64,000 nucleotides of DNA, taken from NCBI RefSeq assembly GCF_025362475.1, contig NZ_JANYGH010000046.1:1-64000 (forward strand), read 5' to 3'. The notes under the pieces are model-generated. The model was not told where the DNA came from. It was given only the letters and a program-made list of their open reading frames with translations, and searched no databases. Positions 54,568 through 62,767 of the stretch are shown here, piece after piece (within the stretch, counting starts at the first letter, position 1; every line of letters begins with the position of its first letter). The stretch comes from Mucilaginibacter sp. Its GTDB lineage: Bacteria > Bacteroidota > Bacteroidia > Sphingobacteriales > Sphingobacteriaceae. The position numbers were made by a program, and so were the translations under genes.

Positions 54568-55455
54568 TTAATGGCTCTTAAAGATCAGGTTAACTGCTAA
54601 CAATACTACGTACTGGAGGATCAGCACACCATCCATAAAAAAGAAATAATAGTACTCATCCTTCTTCCGGTCTGATTTAAAGATAAGCCAGCCAGTAAGA
54701 AAAACCGTGAGCGTTAATGCAAAAAAGTCGGCATTGAAACCGTTGTCCCTGAAAAGGAAAAGCAGCCCTATATAGCCGGCCAGCAAAACCTGGCAAAATA
54801 GATATGCATTTTTTTCGCCCCAGACCACAGGGATGGTTTTGAGGCCCATTTTGCGGTCATCAAACAAATCGCGGATATCAAAGGGGATAGTAAGCGCCCC
54901 GATGAATAAAAATCGTTTAGCAATCAGTATAGTGGTATCGCGCATGGATATATCAGTTGCATGAAGGTGCATGTCTTCAAGCACAGGGAAAAGTACACAG
55001 CTCATGGTCCATACCAGGGTGATGAGGAATGGTTTTAAACCGGGTATATTACGCAAACCAAACTTTTGTTCGCCAACGGCAAATAGTGGCAAACTGTAAC
55101 CAAATGATAAAATACCCAAAAAGATGAGCAGTATTTTTGATTCTGTAGTGATGAGGAAAAACAGGGGAATAAGAGAAAGCAGCGAAACGATGGTAAATGT
55201 TACCATGAGACGGTAGTGCGAAAAAAACCAGCGCACACGTTTGTAGGGCGATGTTTCGGGCTTTTTAGGCTTGGTAATAATGATGCAGAAATTGTATATG
55301 CCTAATGTAGAGGTGAAAAGTAATCCTAAAACGGATAAAATTGGCGCGGTTCCTATGAGGTGAAAAGTAACCAGGGCCTGCGCTACGGCGCAAAGCGACA
55401 TGAAGATATTACTGAACAGCAGAAAATCAAAAACGGATTGAAATATTTTTTTCAT
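54568..55455 (-). CDS. UbiA-like prenyltransferase family membrane protein
   Basis: Membrane protein of 295 aa with about nine helices (FSNIFMSLCAVAQALVTFHL, FTSTLGIYNFCIIIT, LLIFLGILSFGYSLPLF). The second Asp-rich loop is good: LTIPFDIRDLFDDRKMGLKT. The first loop, which in UbiA enzymes reads NDxxDxxxD and holds the Mg-diphosphate, is YNFCIIITKPKKPE here with no Asp. It may be non-catalytic or use another donor. The family is found in Bacteroidota; substrate unknown. It lies 25 bp after the metallophosphoesterase. Confidence 0.78.
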   Translation of the reverse strand: MKKIFQSVFDFLLFSNIFMSLCAVAQALVTFHLIGTAPILSVLGLLFTSTLGIYNFCIIITKPKKPETSPYKRVRWFFSHYRLMVTFTIVSLLSLIPLFFLITTESKILLIFLGILSFGYSLPLFAVGEQKFGLRNIPGLKPFLITLVWTMSCVLFPVLEDMHLHATDISMRDTTILIAKRFLFIGALTIPFDIRDLFDDRKMGLKTIPVVWGEKNAYLFCQVLLAGYIGLLFLFRDNGFNADFFALTLTVFLTGWLIFKSDRKKDEYYYFFFMDGVLILQYVVLLAVNLIFKSH

Positions 55456-55480
55456 TGATTATGATCTGCCCGCGTTGATC

Positions 55481-56758
55481 TTAAGTTCTACTTCCAGAAG
55501 GATCGTCCCCGGCTTTTAATGTAAATATCGTAATCTCCGGTAATATTCCAACTCTGCCGTATAAACCTACAAAGCCATAGCCCACATTTACGTATAATTG
55601 TTGTTTGCCCTGTTGGTAATGACCGGCCCATTCGGGGTAAACATATTTAATAGGGCTCCATTGATAATCTTTGTAACGCACTCCAAATTGCATACCGTGC
55701 GTATGGCCAGAGAACATGGCATCTATCTGTGGATAATCTGCCAATACCTGCGCCCGCCAGTGAGAAGGATCATGTGAGAGGAGTAGCTTTACAGGTAAAT
55801 CACCGGTGTTTTTTGTAGCCAGATCCATACGGCCATACTTAGGGAAACGACTAAACTCTCCCCAGTTTTCTATCCCGAGTATTCCTATTTCTTCGCCATC
55901 AACTTTAAGCCGGCGGTTCTCGTTCAACAACAGGTCCCAACCCATGTTTTTGTGGGTGAGTATCAGGTCCTCATGATTTTTCTTTTTATCGGCTGGGTTT
56001 GGCCAGTCGCCATAATCACCATAATCATGGTTGCCCAGTGATGAATAAACACCAAGCGGCGCTCTAACTTTAGCAAAAATATCCTGGTAATCCCGCATTT
56101 CGCTGGCCTGGCCGTTAACCAGGTCGCCGGTAAAAAATATAAAATCGGGCTTTTCTTTCAATAACATTTCAACACCGCCCAGTACCGCTTTTTTGTTGAA
56201 AAAACTACCAGAATGGATATCTGAGATCTGGCCCAGTTTAATGCCATCAAAAGCTTTGGGCAAGTTTGGTAAATACAGGTTTTGGTATCTTATATGATAA
56301 TCATATAAGCCTTTGGGCATATCAACCTTAATGGCAGCTAAAGGTACGGCACCAGCCAATAAACCGGCTTTCATCAAAAACTCCGACCGGGGAATAGTGT
56401 TAGGTGGCACCAGGGCGGTGCTTCTTGCAGATAGGTTTTTAAACCTGTTTTTACGCCATACCAGGAGCCTCCGCGCATCATCAATTAACAGGAAAGGCAA
56501 AAACGTTAGTTTGCCTATAAATATGAGGGAAAAAACAAGCAGACCCGCTGCACGCAGACCAAGCCCTACATGAAGATAAACACCAATTAACAGCCCCGCA
56601 ATAATGAGGATGCTAATTGCCCAGTAAAAAAAAGTAAAGCCTTTTTTACTGAGCAATTTCCAATTTTTAAAGGCACCGCGTATACCGTGTAATACATACA
56701 GGTCAATAAGCAATAGTGCCGCTATAATCAGGATGATGTTAAGCGCCTGTTCTGTCAT
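55481..56758 (-). CDS. Membrane metallophosphoesterase (YkuE-like)
   Basis: Membrane-anchored phosphoesterase of 425 aa. Four N-terminal helices (about 1-105) are followed by a twin-Arg-like linker and the calcineurin-type domain with GQISDIHSGSF, FTGDLVNGQ, SLGNHDYGD, LLSHDPSHW and MFSGHTHGMQFG. All five metal motifs are intact. YkuE-type relatives act on lipid or phosphate esters at the membrane; the substrate is not clear. It lies 14 bp after the AAA ATPase gene and in the same operon. Confidence 0.88.
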   Translation of the reverse strand: MTEQALNIILIIAALLLIDLYVLHGIRGAFKNWKLLSKKGFTFFYWAISILIIAGLLIGVYLHVGLGLRAAGLLVFSLIFIGKLTFLPFLLIDDARRLLVWRKNRFKNLSARSTALVPPNTIPRSEFLMKAGLLAGAVPLAAIKVDMPKGLYDYHIRYQNLYLPNLPKAFDGIKLGQISDIHSGSFFNKKAVLGGVEMLLKEKPDFIFFTGDLVNGQASEMRDYQDIFAKVRAPLGVYSSLGNHDYGDYGDWPNPADKKKNHEDLILTHKNMGWDLLLNENRRLKVDGEEIGILGIENWGEFSRFPKYGRMDLATKNTGDLPVKLLLSHDPSHWRAQVLADYPQIDAMFSGHTHGMQFGVRYKDYQWSPIKYVYPEWAGHYQQGKQQLYVNVGYGFVGLYGRVGILPEITIFTLKAGDDPSGSRT

Positions 56759-56772
56759 TTATTGCAAAGGTA

Positions 56773-58281
56773 TCAATTATAACGGTCGTCGTCTAAATCA
56801 AGATCATCTTCATCAGGCTGCAGGTTAAACAGGCTGTTAAACATATCCGAAAAAGCGAAGCCATTATCCAAAAATCCTTTGTTTAGTTGCGAAAACTCTG
56901 AAAGGCCATGCAGTACAAACTCCATCAGCAACAATTGTTGGTTTTCTGTTATGCGCGGATGCAGTTTTTTAACAAGGTCTTTTAGCCCCGCAACTTCATT
57001 AAGCTCTTTTTTGTAGTCAATTAATGACATATCATCAACCAAAGCCAGGTTGTTACCTTCGCCAAACCAGTTGATAATGCTGGCATAAGGGTTTACGCCT
57101 TTTGCTTTCTTAGCCTTTTCCGGATCGGGGAAAAATTCAAGCAGTGTGGTTTTTATGGCTTTGCCTATCAATATATTGGCCACCTTGCCGGGACCTTCCA
57201 GCTCACCTTCATAAACCAGCTCAATTTTACCGGTTATGGCAGGGATAACACCTAAAAAGTCGGTTATGCGTACAAATGTATTTGACTCATGGTTCATGAT
57301 CATGCGGCGCTCTGCATTGCTGATCAGGTTTTCATAGGCCGAAATAGTTAAACGTGCAGATACGCCCGATTTTTTATCAATATACTCAGAACTGCGTGCT
57401 TCAAAAGCTATTTGCTCAATAAGGTTTTTAACCAAACTATCTGCCTCGACGGTGCTGAGCTGCTCTGGGGTAAGGGAAGCTTCCTGTTGGGTTATTTTTC
57501 TTGAAATTTCAACCGTGCGTGGGTAATGCGTCAATATCTGGCTTTCAATACGATCCTTAAGCGGCGTAACGATGGAGCCGCGGTTGGTATAATCCTCGGG
57601 GTTGGCAGTAAATACAAACTGAATATCTAATGGTAAACGCAGTTTAAAGCCACGAATCTGGATATCCCGTTCCTGTAAAATGTTAAATAATGAAACCTGG
57701 ATACGAGCCTGTAAATCGGGTAATTCGTTGATCACGAAAATACCACGGTGAGCACGCGGAATTAATCCGAAGTGGATCACGCGTTCGTCAGAGTAGGTTA
57801 ATTTTAATGTTGCCGCTTTTATAGGGTCAACATCACCAATTAAATCGGCAACGGTAACATCTGGCGTAGCCAATTTTTCTGTATACCGTTCAGACCGGTG
57901 GATCCAGCCGATTGGGGTATCGTCGCCCTTTTCGGTTATGGTACTATGGCCATACCATGATATAGGGTGGTAAGGGTCATCAAATAAATCAGATCCTTCG
58001 ATGTAAGGCACATATTCATCTAATAGGTTGATCAATAAACGTGCAATACGGGTTTTAGCCTGGCCGCGTAAACCCAATAATAAAATATTGTGGCGCGATA
58101 GTATGGCGGTTTGCAGATCAGGAATAACAGTATCCTCAAAACCGATTATGCCTTCAAAGCCACCTTCGCGTTTTTTAAGTTGCTCAATAAGGTTGGCACG
58201 TAATTCATCTTTAACCGAACGGCTTTTGTAAGCAGATTTTTTTAGCTGACCGAGGGTTTTTATATCTAATAATTTACTCAT
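56773..58281 (-). CDS. MoxR/Mg-chelatase-like AAA ATPase
   Basis: AAA ATPase of 502 aa. Walker A is LLLGLRGQAKTRIARLL; Walker B is GIFVINELPDLQ, with Asn in place of the usual Asp (hhhhNE), as I recall for relatives of this type; sensor/Arg-finger region FTANPEDYTNRGS. The lid follows. It resembles the BchI/MoxR group that works with VWA proteins; the VWA gene is directly upstream. Such pairs use ATP to remodel or load metals into partner proteins; the target is unknown. Confidence 0.88.
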   Translation of the reverse strand: MSKLLDIKTLGQLKKSAYKSRSVKDELRANLIEQLKKREGGFEGIIGFEDTVIPDLQTAILSRHNILLLGLRGQAKTRIARLLINLLDEYVPYIEGSDLFDDPYHPISWYGHSTITEKGDDTPIGWIHRSERYTEKLATPDVTVADLIGDVDPIKAATLKLTYSDERVIHFGLIPRAHRGIFVINELPDLQARIQVSLFNILQERDIQIRGFKLRLPLDIQFVFTANPEDYTNRGSIVTPLKDRIESQILTHYPRTVEISRKITQQEASLTPEQLSTVEADSLVKNLIEQIAFEARSSEYIDKKSGVSARLTISAYENLISNAERRMIMNHESNTFVRITDFLGVIPAITGKIELVYEGELEGPGKVANILIGKAIKTTLLEFFPDPEKAKKAKGVNPYASIINWFGEGNNLALVDDMSLIDYKKELNEVAGLKDLVKKLHPRITENQQLLLMEFVLHGLSEFSQLNKGFLDNGFAFSDMFNSLFNLQPDEDDLDLDDDRYN

Positions 58282-58292
58282 GTTTTATTTGT

Positions 58293-58398
58293 AGTCCGGA
58301 CGTCGGAAAGACCGAAAGTCCGAAAGTTTTTTTATCAATATAAGTTTTATAATAGTTTTCCTTCTTTCGGACTTCCCGGACTTTCGGGCTTCCCGACT
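58293..58398. repeat. Inverted repeat between the VWA and AAA genes
   Basis: Imperfect palindrome with arms agtccggacgtcggaaag... and ...ttcgggcttcccgact, built from repeats of a cgaaagtc/gactttcg unit. It interrupts the VWA-AAA pair on the transcribed strand and could act as an attenuator between them. Confidence 0.7.
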
Positions 58399-58403
58399 AA
58401 AAA

Positions 58404-59501
58404 CTATCTCACTGTTTTTCTTCTGTTTTTAATGTAATCCTCAAAAATGTATTCGCCGAGGCCGTTCAATGAGCTGTAAAAAGCCTTGCCGCCGTTAGTT
58501 TCTGTAAACTGGCGCACAAACTGCTGCAGGTAGGGGTCTTTTGCTATCATAAAAGTGGTGATAGGTATTTTTAAGCGCTTACACTGTGCAGCCATATTAA
58601 GGGTTTTGTTCACCACTTTTCTATCAAGGCCAATGCTGTTTTTATAGTACTTGGTACCCTCTTTTAAACAAGTGGGTTTACCATCCGTGATCATAAAAAT
58701 TTGCTTGTTATGCGTTTTTCTACGTCGCAGCAAGTCGGTAGCCAGTTCTAAACCAGCATAAGTATTGGTATGATAAGGGCCAACCTGTAAGTAAGGCAAA
58801 TCCTGCAGGGTTATAGGCCATGCATCGTTGCCAAATACAACAATATCTAAAGTATCCTTGGGGTATTTGGTGCGGATGAGTTCGGCAAGGGCCATGGCCA
58901 CTTTTTTTGCCGGGGTTATCCGGTCTTCGCCGTAAAGAATCATGGAGTGCGATATATCAATCATCAGCACGGTAGAAGTAAGGGTTTTATAGTCCATTTC
59001 CTCTACTTCCAGATCACGCTCGGTCATCATAAAATCACCTATGCCGTGGTTTACCTGTGCATTATGAATAGATTGGGTCATGTCTATCTGGTCCAAACTA
59101 TCGCCAAACTCAAACTCGCGGCGCTCTGCGTTTTTTTCATCGCCCTGGCCGGATTGAGGTGAAATGTGATTGCCTTTGCCCGATTTTTTAAGTTTGCCAA
59201 AGATCTCTTCCAATGCCGACTGACGGATACTTTGTTCCGTTTTGGCGGTAATGTTAAAGCCCCCTGTTTGCTGATCATCGCTTAGGTAGCCTTTTTGTTT
59301 CAGCTCGTCGATAAAATCGCCCATACCATAATCATCGTTGGTAAGGTTGTATTGTTTATCAAGCTCATTAAGCCAGGCTAAAGCTTCGCCTGCATCGCCC
59401 GAAGTATAGTTGAGCAATTCCAGGAATAATTTCAGTAATTCTTCAAATCCGCCTTTAGGGATCTGGATGGGTATAAATTTGGAAAATCCAAAACCGCGCA
59501 T
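58404..59501 (-). CDS. VWA-domain protein, partner of the AAA ATPase
   Basis: Protein of 365 aa with a C-terminal von Willebrand A domain (about 165-355). The MIDAS metal site is complete: DISHS in TVLMIDISHSMILYG, the Thr in HTNTYAGLELATDL and the Asp in FMITDGKPT. The N-terminal part (about 1-150) is helical and acidic (ELDKQYNLTNDDYGMGDFID). It resembles CoxE/YehP-like VWA proteins. It is the first gene of the minus-strand operon VWA-AAA-phosphoesterase-UbiA-like-methyltransferase. Confidence 0.88.
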   Translation of the reverse strand: MRGFGFSKFIPIQIPKGGFEELLKLFLELLNYTSGDAGEALAWLNELDKQYNLTNDDYGMGDFIDELKQKGYLSDDQQTGGFNITAKTEQSIRQSALEEIFGKLKKSGKGNHISPQSGQGDEKNAERREFEFGDSLDQIDMTQSIHNAQVNHGIGDFMMTERDLEVEEMDYKTLTSTVLMIDISHSMILYGEDRITPAKKVAMALAELIRTKYPKDTLDIVVFGNDAWPITLQDLPYLQVGPYHTNTYAGLELATDLLRRRKTHNKQIFMITDGKPTCLKEGTKYYKNSIGLDRKVVNKTLNMAAQCKRLKIPITTFMIAKDPYLQQFVRQFTETNGGKAFYSSLNGLGEYIFEDYIKNRRKTVR

Positions 59502-59781
59502 ATTTCGTCCTTTCTTAATATAAAGAAACGGATAATTATTCTTAAAAGTTTGGAGTGCCGGGGATTAAAGTAAATTGTTAGGTAAGTATGACAATTTGTA
59601 GGATATGCAGATTCAGATGACAGGATTCTTTAAACCCATTGTCATGCTGAACGGAGTGAAGCATCTATTCGGAGACTGTACAGGGCGGAGAAGTATGGCG
59701 AATAACAGATCCTTCACTGCGTTCCAGGATGACAAAAAGGTTTTTTCAAACCTACATCATGAATTTTTTTTGAATTTCTTC
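59502..59781. other. Intergenic gap with family A repeat copy 4
   Basis: No gene. It holds a decayed copy of family A at 59639-59736 (arms ttgtcatgctgaacggagtg and actgcgttccaggatgacaa) with the same core in reverse (gtacagggcggagaagtatgg). The remaining bases upstream of the VWA gene are A+T-rich and probably carry its promoter. Confidence 0.7.
59639..59736. repeat. Intergenic inverted repeat, family A copy 4 (decayed)
   Basis: About 28-bp arms with several mismatches against each other, unlike copies 1-3, which have perfect arms. The core cagggcggagaagtatgg matches cagggcgaagaagcatgg of copy 1. Confidence 0.75.
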
Positions 59782-60660
59782 CTAAATATAGGCCAGGCTA
59801 TTCAGCAACTCTGGTGGGTAAATAGGGTTTGCGCCACGCTGGCTGGCAACGAAGGCACCCACCGTACAAGCTCTTTCAACAACCTGTTGCATGGGCTGCT
59901 TGGCTAATAAACCGCTAATGAAAGTGGCAAGGAATGCATCGCCGGCACCTACCGAATCGCCCACTTTTACAGGGCAGCCGGGGCTTTCATAAAACTCATG
60001 ATCATGCCAAACTATGGCGCCGTGTTCGCCACGCGTTACACAAATGGTTTGATTATGATATTTGGAACGAAACTCTGCTATCTGGTCTTTTAATGAATTA
60101 TTGCTGCCACCTATAAGCAAGTTGGCTTCTTCTTCATTCATCTTCACCACATCGGCACGCGCCACCAGGGTTTCTATGGTTGAAAGTGTAAAATGAGGGG
60201 GACGTAGATTTACGTCGAAAATTTTAAGTGCGGGGGTTTCATCAAGCAGGTTAAGCAAGGTTTCCCGCGTGGTGGTTAACCTACAGGCCAGGCTGCCAAA
60301 AACAATGGCGGATGCTTTTTTTGCAGCAGCGTTAAGCTCAGCCGTAGTTTGAATATTATCCCATGAAACGGGCTGGGGAATGATATAGGTTGCCTGGTTG
60401 TTTTTATCCAGTTGTACGGTAACCTCGCAGGTAGGAAACTCATCATCCAGCTGGATTAGATCAGAGTAAAGATCGTTTGATTTTAGGAATCCAATCAGCG
60501 CATCGCCGCTGCTATCCATGCCAACAGAGCTGGCAAAGGCTACTTTTACGCCTTGCTGTACCAGGTGCCTGGCTACATTCATTGGCGCGCCGCCAGCTTT
60601 TTTACCATCGCCAAAAGCATCCCATAAAACTTCGCCGAAGCTTAATACCTGATTTTTCAT
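59782..60660 (-). CDS. PfkB-family carbohydrate kinase (fructokinase-like)
   Basis: Sugar kinase of 292 aa. PfkB signature 1 is in KKAGGAPMNVARHLVQQGVK and signature 2 is VGAGDAFLATFISGLL, with the catalytic Asp in GAGD. It starts with SFGEVLWDAFGDG, typical of fructokinases. It uses ATP to phosphorylate a sugar, probably fructose. Single gene between repeats, with no sugar transporter next to it. Confidence 0.9.
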   Translation of the reverse strand: MKNQVLSFGEVLWDAFGDGKKAGGAPMNVARHLVQQGVKVAFASSVGMDSSGDALIGFLKSNDLYSDLIQLDDEFPTCEVTVQLDKNNQATYIIPQPVSWDNIQTTAELNAAAKKASAIVFGSLACRLTTTRETLLNLLDETPALKIFDVNLRPPHFTLSTIETLVARADVVKMNEEEANLLIGGSNNSLKDQIAEFRSKYHNQTICVTRGEHGAIVWHDHEFYESPGCPVKVGDSVGAGDAFLATFISGLLAKQPMQQVVERACTVGAFVASQRGANPIYPPELLNSLAYI

Positions 60661-60705
60661 AGAGTAAGTTTTTGTTAGGCAGTGAAATTCAAATATAGCT
60701 GATTT

Positions 60706-60797
60706 TTTGTGTGAACCGGAATTGTAGAATTAAAGAATTTTAGAGTTTTTTATCATTCTGTTAATTTATAATTTCGATAAATCCCGGTTCAAACAAA
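60706..60797. repeat. Intergenic inverted repeat, family D copy 2
   Basis: Arms tttgtgtgaaccggaatt and aaatcccggttcaaacaaa with an A+T-rich centre that contains tagaattaaagaatttta, as in copy 1 at 25565-25675. It lies in the divergent gap between the sugar kinase and the NTF2-like gene, so it may overlap their promoters. Confidence 0.75.
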
Positions 60798-60814
60798 ATT
60801 CCTATCTTCAAACT

Positions 60815-61234
60815 ATGAAAAAACTCATCCTGGCTTTCTTTTTGATCCTAAGTTCTTTTCTCTCGCACGCGCAGGACAGACAAGCGATATTAACCGTAAT
60901 GCATAATCAGGAGCTGGCCTGGAACCGGGCGGATGTGGAAGGTTTTATGCAGGGATACTGGAAATCAGACTCGTTGGTGTTTGTAGGTAAAACCGCGCCT
61001 GCCTATGGCTGGCAAACTACGCTTAATAATTATAAAAGACGTTACCCGGGTAAAGCCGCTATGGGGCAGCTTAAATTTACCATAATGCAGGTAAAAGTAC
61101 TGGATGCTGCTAACGCTTTTGTTTTGGGCGGATGGCACCTTAAGCGGGTTAAGGGCGACCTGGGTGGGTATTATACCCTTTGGTTTAAGAAAATTAAAGG
61201 AGAATGGAAGATAGTATGTGACCATACTTCTTAA
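60815..61234 (+). CDS. Secreted NTF2/SnoaL-like protein (DUF4440)
   Basis: Exported protein of 139 aa: signal peptide (1-20, ending SHAQ) and an NTF2-like cone fold (RQAILTVMHNQELAWNRADV, FMQGYWKSDSLVFVGKTAPA, GDLGGYYTLWFKKIKGEW, ending IVCDHTS). No catalytic residues can be assigned. It is followed after 28 bp by an NMN-adenylyltransferase-like gene, probably the same transcript. Confidence 0.88.
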   Translation: MKKLILAFFLILSSFLSHAQDRQAILTVMHNQELAWNRADVEGFMQGYWKSDSLVFVGKTAPAYGWQTTLNNYKRRYPGKAAMGQLKFTIMQVKVLDAANAFVLGGWHLKRVKGDLGGYYTLWFKKIKGEWKIVCDHTS

Positions 61235-61262
61235 CTTTGGCCCGTTACTTTATAATCAGGGT

Positions 61263-61751
61263 ATGAAAACAGGTTTGGTTATTGGAAAGTTTATGCCTTT
61301 GCATATTGGACATACTGCCTTAATTGATTTTGCTTTGGAGCATTGCGACGAGCTGTTTGTTGTGGTGAGCGCCAGTGATGATGAACCTATTGCAGGTAGC
61401 CAAAGGTTGGAGTGGATTGAGCAGGTATATAAAAATAACAGCAAGGTAAAATCAATTTTATTGAATTACGACGAAGCGGTATCTCCAAACACTTCTGCAT
61501 CGGCAGATGGGGTATCCCGGCTTTGGGCTAATTATCTGCAGGTAAAATTGCCACCCATTGATGTGATCTTTGCTTCGGAACCGTATGGCGCTTACATGTG
61601 CAGGTTTTTAAATTGCGAAAGCGTTATTTTTAGTGAACCCCGTAAAATGGTACCTGTTTCGGCCACGCAGCTTTTGAATAACCCCGCGGTATATGAGGCT
61701 TTTTTGCCCGATGTTGTAAAAGCTTATTACAGCAAACAGCGATCCTTATAA
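61263..61751 (+). CDS. NadR-like nucleotidyltransferase
   Basis: Protein of 162 aa with the HxGH nucleotidyltransferase core: GLVIGKFMPLHIGHTALIDF, SASDDEPIAGSQRLEWI and PVSATQLLNNPAVYEAFLP. The closest known match is the NMN adenylyltransferase domain of NadR, but the kinase domain of NadR is absent and the late SATxxR-type motif has Gln-Leu-Leu in place of Arg. It probably makes NAD or a related dinucleotide; the substrate is uncertain. ATG 61263 is chosen because the core starts four residues later. Confidence 0.82.
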   Translation: MKTGLVIGKFMPLHIGHTALIDFALEHCDELFVVVSASDDEPIAGSQRLEWIEQVYKNNSKVKSILLNYDEAVSPNTSASADGVSRLWANYLQVKLPPIDVIFASEPYGAYMCRFLNCESVIFSEPRKMVPVSATQLLNNPAVYEAFLPDVVKAYYSKQRSL

Positions 61752-61776
61752 AACAGCCTTATTTATAATAGTAAGG

Positions 61777-62640
61777 CTATAAATTTTCTTTACCCTTACT
61801 AACCCATTTGCGTTTAAAATCCGACGGGTTTTCACCAACTATTTTTTTGAAGAGTTTATTAAAGTAGGATAAGCTTTCAAAACCTATGGCATAACAGGTT
61901 TCGGTAACGTTTTTATCTTGCATGAGCAGGTTTTTGGCAACGTCAACCCGGTATTGGTTCACAAAATCGGTAAAGGTAATATTGGTTTGTTTTTTAAAGT
62001 ACCGGCAAAAAGCAGCTGTAGTAAAATTAACTTTGGCAGCCACTACATTTACATCGGGGTTTAGGTTGTAGTTGCTGTCGATATATTCATAAACAGCCCC
62101 CATTCTTATCTTATCTTTTAAAAAGAATTGCAGACTTAAGTCGTCATCATTTAAAATCGTCATTTCATTTGATTTGGCCAGGATCTGAAAAATCTCCATC
62201 AACTCCAATAGTTGTTTAAAAGAGCTCAATGCCGAAAGTTGTTTCAGCTTTTGCACAACCATAGCTTTGGTATCGCCATGAAAAGCTATGCCATTGGCGG
62301 CTATTTTAAATAGTTGGTTAATGCCGGCAAATTCTGGCGTTATAGCCATCGATGTTCCCATAAAATCTTCTTTAAGCTGCACTACTATCTGGTGATATTC
62401 GCTCCTGAGGCGGTAATCAAAATTTAAATGGGGTAGGTTGCTGCCAATTAAAACCAGGTCGCTTTGGGTATAGCCGGATATATGTGAGCCTACGTGCCTT
62501 ATTCCGGCGTCGGCCTCCACATATACCAATTCGTATTCGGGATGATAATGCCACAGGAAGGTGTTCCTTAACCGCGGCGAAAAAAGCTTAAACGATTTGC
62601 CCGGTTCAAATTCTACTTTCTCCAGTTCTATCTTGTTCAT
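61777..62640 (-). CDS. AraC-family transcription regulator
   Basis: Regulator of 287 aa. The N-terminal cupin sensor (about 1-120) has LWHYHPEYELVYVEADAGIR and GSHISGYTQSDLVLIGSNLP. The C-terminal double helix-turn-helix (about 180-280) has VNVVAAKVNFTTAAFCRYFK and the signature ETCYAIGFESLSYFNKLFKK. It is divergent from a PhyH-type dioxygenase, which is the likely target; two direct repeats in the 127-bp gap look like its operator. Confidence 0.93.
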   Translation of the reverse strand: MNKIELEKVEFEPGKSFKLFSPRLRNTFLWHYHPEYELVYVEADAGIRHVGSHISGYTQSDLVLIGSNLPHLNFDYRLRSEYHQIVVQLKEDFMGTSMAITPEFAGINQLFKIAANGIAFHGDTKAMVVQKLKQLSALSSFKQLLELMEIFQILAKSNEMTILNDDDLSLQFFLKDKIRMGAVYEYIDSNYNLNPDVNVVAAKVNFTTAAFCRYFKKQTNITFTDFVNQYRVDVAKNLLMQDKNVTETCYAIGFESLSYFNKLFKKIVGENPSDFKRKWVSKGKENL

Positions 62641-62676
62641 GCTGTATTGTAATCATATTTTATATAAATGTACTTA

Positions 62677-62713
62677 ATTGGTCAATACAGAGCAAATATT
62701 GGTCATTATACAG
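62677..62713. promoter_or_regulatory. Candidate AraC-type operator: two direct repeats with 21-bp period
   Basis: attggtcaatacag (62677-62690) and attggtcattatacag (62698-62713) are direct repeats starting exactly 21 bp apart, two helical turns. This is the usual arrangement for an AraC-family dimer. They lie between the divergent AraC regulator and the PhyH gene. Confidence 0.55.
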
Positions 62714-62737
62714 AATAGGCAGGTATGGTCATCACCC

Positions 62738-62745
62738 TACATTTG
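62738..62745 (+). promoter_or_regulatory. Candidate -7 box of the PhyH gene
   Basis: tacatttg (TAnnTTTG) lies 22 bp before the ATG at 62768 and 25 bp downstream of the second direct repeat, a good place for an activator-dependent promoter. Confidence 0.45.
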
Positions 62746-62767
62746 AATTATTAAATCAATACAAATT

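Noticed and set aside
61218..61262. Upstream in-frame start for the NadR-like gene inside the NTF2-like gene
   Set aside because: The nucleotidyltransferase fold begins right after ATG 61263; the extra 15 residues have no family counterpart.
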